Source: JAVBNJ01 sp031551625
Lineage (GTDB): Bacteria > Bacteroidota > Bacteroidia > Bacteroidales > UBA932
Length of the DNA stretch: 7,803 nucleotides
NCBI GenBank assembly: GCA_031551625.1
Contig: JAVBNJ010000125.1
Coordinates: 1 to 7,803, forward strand
Reading direction: 5' to 3'
A program made the position numbers and the translations under genes. Positions 5,955-7,803 of this stretch are shown piece after piece (positions within the stretch are counted from its first letter, which is position 1; each line of letters begins with the position of its first letter). The notes under the pieces are model-generated. The model was given only the letters and a program-made list of their open reading frames with translations, made no database searches and was not told where the DNA came from.

Positions 5955-6959
5955 ATGAATATCTTACGGAAGAATACTATTCTCGGTTGCGCCCTACTTG
6001 CCTGTTCGTTCCTGCTGGCCGCCTGCAGCAGCACCGACGACGATAGCACAACCAATGTTACTTACGATAAATATATGCGTGGTACCCTTACGCCCAACGC
6101 CGACGATTACTACGTGCGCGGCACCACGCAATATCTCACGGCAAGCGGGCTTACCTATCCGAACGATACGGTAATTTCGTACCAGTGGAAAATAAATGCC
6201 ACATCGGCAAGCAGCGTATGGGGGCAAACAGTGCGTTACACATTCCCCGAAACGGCCAGTACATTCAGTATTTCGTTGGCCGCCTTAGGCGAGAAATATT
6301 ATAGCACATCGGTATCTAAAACCGGTACACTCATTGGAGCTACCTTTGCAGAAACGTTGCAAGGCATTGCTGCCGGAAGCACGTTTACCGACACACGCGA
6401 CAATCAAGTGTATCAATATGCCTCTATCGGCGGCCTCGACTGGATGACGCAAAATCTAAACTGGGCAGGTGCCGGAAAAAATTATAAAAATCAAAGCGGG
6501 TATGGCATTATCTACGGTCGCCTCTATTCGTGGGACGAAGCCACGAGCAGCACGCTCACCGTTTGTCCGGAAGGATGGCATGTGCCAACAAATGCCGATT
6601 GGGAAATATTGGGAACAGCGTTGAACAACGGCACGGCAATAACATTCACTGCACAATGGCCTAACCTGGGCAGCTACGCCTCAGCCAACGCCACCATCAA
6701 TGGTAACCGTTTGTGGCCTTATGACCCAAGTAATACAAAACAAAACACCGAAGGCTGGAATGCCTTGCCTGGTGGAAAAGCCACGGTGGGCAATGCATTC
6801 AGCGATGCCAACAAGGCTGGTTACTGGTGGAGTGCTACGGAATATACCGCTGGCGGCGAAGAAGCCTACTATCGCTATATTCTTTCTAACAATGCTACTT
6901 TCTATTTCAACTACGGCGACAAGGATGGCTTGTATATGTCCGTGCGGTGTGTGAAATAG
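5955..6959 (+). CDS. FISUMP-domain lipoprotein, probably surface-exposed
   Basis: This 334-residue protein has a lipoprotein signal with lipobox LAAC (Cys24). The acidic run after it (CSSTDDD) fits the lipoprotein export signal that sends Bacteroidota lipoproteins to the cell surface. Residues of about 40-125 form a beta-rich stretch, perhaps Ig/PKD-like (VISYQWKINATSASSVWG). Residues of about 143-334 are a FISUMP domain (Fibrobacter succinogenes major paralogous domain, TIGR02145): FTDTRDNQVYQYASIGGLDW (144-163), MTQNLNW (164-170), YGRLYSWDEA (187-196), CPEGWHVPTNADWEILG (204-220), GWNALPGG (267-274), GYWWSATEY (289-297) and the closing SVRCVK. The domain is widespread in Fibrobacter and Bacteroidota, often in many copies per genome, and its biochemical role is not established. 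The gene stands alone on the plus strand between glgB and a convergent envelope gene. The domain is complete and the start is supported by the signal peptide. Confidence 0.93.
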   Translation: MNILRKNTILGCALLACSFLLAACSSTDDDSTTNVTYDKYMRGTLTPNADDYYVRGTTQYLTASGLTYPNDTVISYQWKINATSASSVWGQTVRYTFPETASTFSISLAALGEKYYSTSVSKTGTLIGATFAETLQGIAAGSTFTDTRDNQVYQYASIGGLDWMTQNLNWAGAGKNYKNQSGYGIIYGRLYSWDEATSSTLTVCPEGWHVPTNADWEILGTALNNGTAITFTAQWPNLGSYASANATINGNRLWPYDPSNTKQNTEGWNALPGGKATVGNAFSDANKAGYWWSATEYTAGGEEAYYRYILSNNATFYFNYGDKDGLYMSVRCVK

Positions 6960-6990
6960 TCTATTTTAAGGTAGAACTACTTCCTACCAC

Positions 6991-7024
6991 TTTGCTATTG
7001 TTACAAATTTATGACAATGGCAAA
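6991..7024 (+). terminator. Possible terminator after the FISUMP lipoprotein gene
   Basis: Beginning 32 bases beyond the stop codon, TTTGCTATTGT (6991-7001) pairs with ACAATGGCAAA (7014-7024) over 11 positions, ten Watson-Crick and one U-G, around a 12-base loop. The following sequence is T-rich but has no clean U-run. On the minus strand the U-G pair becomes an A-C mismatch, so the structure fits the plus-strand transcript better than the convergent envelope gene. Confidence 0.35.
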
Positions 7025-7074
7025 AGATTATTCTACTTTCTATTTTCATAAGCCTAAGCCTAATAATTTAGTTA

Positions 7075-7803
7075 TTACATCGGCCGTCTGCCGCCAGGAC
7101 CCATACGCATTACATTGCGGTTTTCGCTGTTGCCAAACGAACCGAAACGGTAGGTGAACGACAGCATCACGTAGCGGCCGAGCGTATTCACTGCCGAGTC
7201 TTCGATGTAGTTGTCGGTAACTGTACGGTTGGTGCCTTTACTCTCGTTAAGTATATCGAATACGCGGAGCTTGATGGTGCCTTGTTTTTGTTTGAACAGC
7301 AGTTTCGAAATTTCGGCATTCCACACAAACGTCGGTTCGTTGTAGCCATCGGCATAACCGATATAGAACATATAGTTGGCATCGCTGGAAAGCGACATAT
7401 CCCATGGTAGTGTCCAGTTGAAATCGCCGCCTACTGTGTTGTTCCAGTAAGTAGGTTGTTCTTTTTTATCGACCGAGTACCATGCTTTCGAATAACCGGC
7501 ACGCCCCATAAGGTTAATGTCTATTTTTTCGCCTTTGTAGCCGAAGCGCAGCATTTCGTTTATTGATAAAGAATTTGTATAGCTTTTCTCACTGTTACTG
7601 ATGAGTCTTTTCAACTCCACTTCGTCCGTCGGAATTAGATTCACATTCTGCGAAAGGCTCACATTTTGCGAGAAGTTGACAAACGTGTTGGACGTAATAG
7701 AGAAGCGTGAACCTTTTTTGAATGGTGTCATTATCATAAATGCCCCCATTAGCGAGTATACGCCATTGACATTGGTAGGTACAATCAGTTGTTTGCCTGT
7801 ACT
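7075..7803 (-). CDS. Outer-membrane beta-barrel protein (OMP_b-brl_3 / TonB-receptor-like), C-terminal part
   Basis: The reverse frame is open from the right edge to a TAA at 7075-7077, giving the last 242 residues of a longer protein. The Met at 7749 is internal: the 18 codons before it are open and continue the same alternating, aromatic-rich style. Repeated amphipathic strands (SRFSITSNTFVNFSQNV, INLMGRAGYSKAWYSV, DANYMFYIGYADG) mark an outer-membrane barrel. The segment LRVFDILNESKGTNRTVTDN, then YIEDSAVNTLGRYVMLSFTY and RFGSFG, matches the usual last strands of the Bacteroidota outer membrane beta-barrel family (PF14905), whose members often carry a plug and a carboxypeptidase-regulatory-like domain upstream. 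It ends in a Gly/Arg/Met/Pro tail (MRMGPGGRRPM) common in that family. The substrate is unknown. The N-terminal signal, any TonB box and the plug lie outside the window. Confidence 0.85.
   Translation of the reverse strand, partial: STGKQLIVPTNVNGVYSLMGAFMIMTPFKKGSRFSITSNTFVNFSQNVSLSQNVNLIPTDEVELKRLISNSEKSYTNSLSINEMLRFGYKGEKIDINLMGRAGYSKAWYSVDKKEQPTYWNNTVGGDFNWTLPWDMSLSSDANYMFYIGYADGYNEPTFVWNAEISKLLFKQKQGTIKLRVFDILNESKGTNRTVTDNYIEDSAVNTLGRYVMLSFTYRFGSFGNSENRNVMRMGPGGRRPM

Noticed and set aside
7075..7749. Reading the envelope gene as a complete 224-residue protein starting at 7749
   Set aside because: The frame is open upstream of that Met to the window edge, there is no signal peptide at it, and the family is much longer, so the gene is truncated by the window.
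1..7803. Search for a defence, toxin-antitoxin, phage or transposase module
   Set aside because: Every substantial gene is accounted for by glycogen metabolism or envelope proteins, and no such domains were seen.

Overview
The window reads as a member of the Bacteroidota, most likely of the order Bacteroidales. Four things point there: a glycogen branching enzyme of the long form typical of Bacteroides relatives, a GH133-type debranching enzyme followed by a GWEFPPH-type glycosyltransferase, a FISUMP-domain lipoprotein with an acidic surface-export signal, and TAnnTTTG-like -7 promoter elements with almost no Shine-Dalgarno sequences. The genus cannot be fixed from this sequence alone.

Layout from left to right. 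Positions 1-140 hold the first 46 codons of a minus-strand glycosyltransferase (glycogen-synthase-like) that runs off the left edge. Directly upstream of it in the same direction is an amylo-alpha-1,6-glucosidase (210-2168), and the two form a probable operon. Their junction carries an inverted repeat built of 8-nt tandem units. A 24-bp perfect palindrome (2267-2319) separates the debranching gene from a minus-strand gene for a secreted Cys-rich protein with a BIG2-like domain (2383-3480). The 385-bp gap at 3481-3865 has no gene but holds two long inverted repeats and a weak terminator-like hairpin. Next is glgB (3866-5854, minus). A compact 100-bp divergent promoter region separates glgB from a plus-strand FISUMP lipoprotein (5955-6959). 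A convergent gap with a possible terminator leads to the C-terminal 242 residues of an outer-membrane beta-barrel protein (7075-7803, minus), cut by the right edge.

The three glycogen genes fit one pathway: the glycosyltransferase would lengthen alpha-1,4 chains, GlgB would add alpha-1,6 branches, and the debranching enzyme would remove them during mobilisation. The other three genes encode exported or envelope proteins with no evident link to glycogen. Two of them, the secreted protein and the FISUMP lipoprotein, appear to belong to the same Bacteroidota surface-protein world.

I found no RNA gene of a known family, no CRISPR array, no transposase and no clear new enzymatic system. The most unusual material is non-coding: three to four inverted-repeat structures, of which the 112-nt hairpin at 3670-3781 and the perfect 24-bp palindrome are the best candidates for something undescribed.
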